Shown here in pieces: positions 62,510-64,000 of a DNA stretch of 64,000 nucleotides (within the stretch, counting starts at the first letter, position 1; every line of letters begins with the position of its first letter). Both the position numbers and the translations under genes were made by a program. Location of the stretch: contig CAZCEC010000005.1 of the NCBI GenBank assembly GCA_964497615.1, positions 87,900 to 151,899 on the forward strand. The letters run 5' to 3'. Below the pieces are notes generated by a model. That model made no database searches. It was not told the DNA's origin and saw only the letters and a program-made list of their open reading frames with translations. This DNA comes from CAZCEC01 sp964497615 (lineage in GTDB: Bacteria; Chloroflexota; Anaerolineae; Anaerolineales; UBA6663).

Positions 62510-63022
62510 TCACGCCTCCAATGCGCTGGCCAATGCGGCGCGAGCGCGGGCGATGGCGTGCGACACGCTGGAGCGGCTCATGCCGAGCTTGCGGGCGATG
62601 TCGGAGGGGTCGAAGCCGGCGGCCAGGAGCCGGGCGACCTTGCGCTGCGCGGCGGGCAGGGCGTCGATGGCGGCGTGGATGGAGTCCAGGGTGTCGCGCT
62701 CGATCAGCGCGTCCTCGGGGGTGAGGGTGTCCGCGGGCAGGTATTCGTCGAAGGCGCTGACGGGCTCGCCGTCCTCGGGGTCGAGGGCGTGCGGCTCGCA
62801 GGCGACGTAGCGGTCGTAGATGTGGGACTTCTCGCGGTAGTGGCGGGCCTCCCAGGCGGCGCGCTTGACGTGGTAGTGGCTGGACTGACGGGCGAAGCGG
62901 GGGGTGGCGCGAGCGACTTCGAGCAGCTTGAGGGCGACGGCCTGGGCGGCGTCTTCGTCGCCCTGGGCGGACTGGGCGATGCGGCGGGTCAGGAGCGGGT
63001 CGGTGAGGAAGTTGTTGTTCAT
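62510..63022 (-). CDS. small ECF-like sigma factor of the mobile element
   Basis: About 170 aa. The C-terminal half has a sigma-70 region 4-type HTH (ALPAAQRKVARLLAAGFDPS, then IARKLGMSRSSVSHAIARAR). The N-terminal part (TDPLLTRRIAQSAQGDEDAA, with YHVKRAAWEARHYREK) is compatible with a short region 2. ATG at 63,022 follows AAGGA by 8 nt; a start at 63,040 is also possible. It is a good candidate to recognise the element motif upstream of most units. Confidence 0.75.
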   Translation of the reverse strand: MNNNFLTDPLLTRRIAQSAQGDEDAAQAVALKLLEVARATPRFARQSSHYHVKRAAWEARHYREKSHIYDRYVACEPHALDPEDGEPVSAFDEYLPADTLTPEDALIERDTLDSIHAAIDALPAAQRKVARLLAAGFDPSDIARKLGMSRSSVSHAIARARAALASALEA

Positions 63023-63079
63023 GGTGTCTGTTCCTTGCATCGGTGTTGACAGTTTCACTGGACAGTCGCGGCAAAAAAA

Positions 63080-63096
63080 AGAGACGGCTTACTTGA
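63080..63096 (-). promoter_or_regulatory. variant element motif (short spacer), site H
   Basis: TCAAGT (63,096-63,091), only 4 nt, CGTCTCT (63,086-63,080). Sequence to the left (TCACTGGAC...GGCAAAA) matches the left flank of site E, so it looks like the same module with a 10-base deletion. Confidence 0.4.
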
Positions 63097-63442
63097 CGCG
63101 GCGGGGCGCGAAGCGCAGCGCGTCTTCCAGGTAAATGTTGGCCTGCTGCAGGCTGCCGACGTGGGCCCAGTCGATCCGCTTGCTCAGGGTGCCGTCGCCG
63201 ATCGCGTCCATGCGGGCATCCTGGAGCTGCTGGAGCAGGCCGCGCATGCGGTCGAGGCTCGCGATGTAGGCGTCGTGGATCTTCTGCTTCTTGGGGTCCG
63301 GGCTGTTGTCGGCCTGCGCGGCTTCCAGGCGCTGGCGCGCGGCCTTCGCCTTGGCGGCGTCCGCGGTGCGGCCGAACTTGCGGAGGCCGGCTTCGGCCTT
63401 GGTGTGAAACTGGATCATTCCCTGGCGCTGGCTTTCGTTCAT
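63089..63442 (-). CDS. hypothetical basic helical protein
   Basis: 117 aa, Lys/Arg/Ala/Gln-rich with long helices (EAGLRKFGRTADAAKAKAAR). Ribosome site GAAAGGACACAGCCA is identical to that of the next gene upstream. No family. Confidence 0.58.
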   Translation of the reverse strand: MNESQRQGMIQFHTKAEAGLRKFGRTADAAKAKAARQRLEAAQADNSPDPKKQKIHDAYIASLDRMRGLLQQLQDARMDAIGDGTLSKRIDWAHVGSLQQANIYLEDALRFAPRRVK

Positions 63443-63455
63443 TGGCTGTGTCCTT

Positions 63456-63659
63456 TCAGACCGGCTCGACTTCGCGCGCGGCCAGGTCGATCTGGACCCG
63501 GTAATCGCCCAGGTAAGCGCTGACGGTGACGGCCGGCTCCTGGTCTTGCCAGGCCTCGACCACGGTGCCGCGCAGTCCGCGGAAGGGCTCCGGCACGTCA
63601 GGTCCGACGATGTGCACGCCGGTTCCGGTGGGATAGTTGCTCGACTTGGTGGGTTCCAT
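63456..63659 (-). CDS. small hypothetical protein
   Basis: 67 aa, probably beta-rich (GLRGTVVEAW, AVTVSAYLGDYRVQIDL). First gene after the sigma-70-type promoter at 63,697-63,725. Confidence 0.58.
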   Translation of the reverse strand: MEPTKSSNYPTGTGVHIVGPDVPEPFRGLRGTVVEAWQDQEPAVTVSAYLGDYRVQIDLAAREVEPV

Positions 63660-63691
63660 TGGCTGTGTCCTTTCAGTTTGTGCCCGAGATG

Positions 63692-63727
63692 TATTTACTA
63701 TACCATATAGACTAGTAAAAGTAAATA
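63692..63727 (-). promoter_or_regulatory. sigma-70 promoter inside an inverted repeat
   Basis: On the minus strand TTTACT (63,725-63,720), 17-nt spacer, TATAGT (63,702-63,697). The whole is bounded by the perfect inverted repeat TATTTACT / AGTAAATA (63,727-63,720 and 63,699-63,692). AT-rich island in a GC-rich element; a regulator could cover both boxes. Confidence 0.75.
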
Positions 63728-63824
63728 GGGATGGGCCTGGCGAAGGACCACGGGCGCCGCGGAATCGCTGGAAAACACGGCCAGGGCGGGCGGGGAAAGT
63801 TTTAGCATTGGGACCTTCGGTCGG

Positions 63825-64000
63825 CTACCGGCGCCGGCCGGCGGCCCGTTCGTCCAGGTTCAGGGTCCGCTCAGCCACCTGGGGCCGGATGTCGCCGTCG
63901 TTGAGCTCGACGACCGGGAACTCCGTCATGCGGCTGAACAGCGCGTCAAGGTCGCCGCCGGCGACGTGAACGAAGAGGCGCTCAAGGCGCTCCCGTCGGG
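63825..64000 (-). CDS. C-terminal fragment of an unknown protein (cut by window edge)
   Basis: 58 residues at the edge, reading RRERLERLFVHVAGGDLDAL and ending NLDERAAGRRR. Cut at the right end; no family visible. Confidence 0.55.
   Translation of the reverse strand, partial: RRERLERLFVHVAGGDLDALFSRMTEFPVVELNDGDIRPQVAERTLNLDERAAGRRR

Noticed and set aside
40399..64000. Complete prophage
   Set aside because: No capsid, terminase, portal, tail or lysis genes are visible in the window.

Overview
The window looks like a high-GC Chloroflexota chromosome (Anaerolineae/Caldilineae-like) carrying an integrated mobile element. Clues to the host are secreted proteins with long Thr/Pro-rich linkers, a secreted protein ending in FLPIIMR, several apparently leaderless promoters, and family choices such as paired HlyD/MacB-permease genes, a PlsY variant and a SecD with a Thr/Pro insert. 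The assignment rests on these features, not on a marker gene; no rRNA is present.

Bases 1-40,320 are ordinary chromosome. The order is: two HlyD adaptors and two MacB-type permeases (0.2-5.5 kb); obg and nadD (5.5-7.9 kb); a DMT exporter, superoxide dismutase, ferredoxin and an aspartase/fumarase-family lyase (8.4-12.2 kb); an APH-type kinase, an ABC exporter and an MntR/DtxR-type regulator with its operator (12.2-15.7 kb); a JAMM protease and plsY; an oligopeptide-type ABC import cluster with a frameshifted permease (16.8-22.5 kb); membrane proteins, a prepilin-peptidase-like protein, a secreted protein and secDF (22.7-27.7 kb). A cation-handling block runs leftwards from 36.3 to 27.8 kb: KimA-type K+ transporter, two TrkA proteins, mgtE and its downstream genes. 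mgtE is preceded by a good promoter, a short Asp/Pro-rich leader ORF and a strong hairpin, resembling the MgtL-type control of Mg2+ transporters. lspA, an rluD-type synthase, a nitrilase-family protein lacking its catalytic Cys, and a threonine aldolase lead up to a tRNA-Asp.

The mobile element begins in the 3' end of tRNA-Asp (40,325-40,398) and continues past the right edge. Almost every gene is on the minus strand and many overlap by ATGA/GTGA. It carries a large serine recombinase whose reading frame runs through the tRNA, a helicase, nucleotide/RNA-type accessory proteins, a ParB-like protein, a tyrosine recombinase, a PD-(D/E)XK-type nuclease, a Ycf46/Ycf35(DUF1257)/DUF2997-like AAA+ module, a truncated-looking N6 methylase, a small sigma factor and many unknown proteins. 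No capsid, terminase, tail or conjugation genes are visible.

The most striking signal in the element is a motif read on the minus strand, TCAACT-N14-CGTTTCT. It occurs at seven places with identical spacing, each 17-38 nt before a start codon, and divides the element into transcription units. It resembles an ECF-type promoter, and the element encodes a candidate sigma factor. In three of the seven sites the motif is nested inside the intrinsic terminator of the preceding operon. A second unusual feature is a pair of degenerate 13-unit GCCNN pentanucleotide arrays flanking a single unknown gene (54,987-55,571).

No gene-free stretch longer than about 300 bases was seen. Bases 1-171 hold nothing I can name apart from a possible -10 box.
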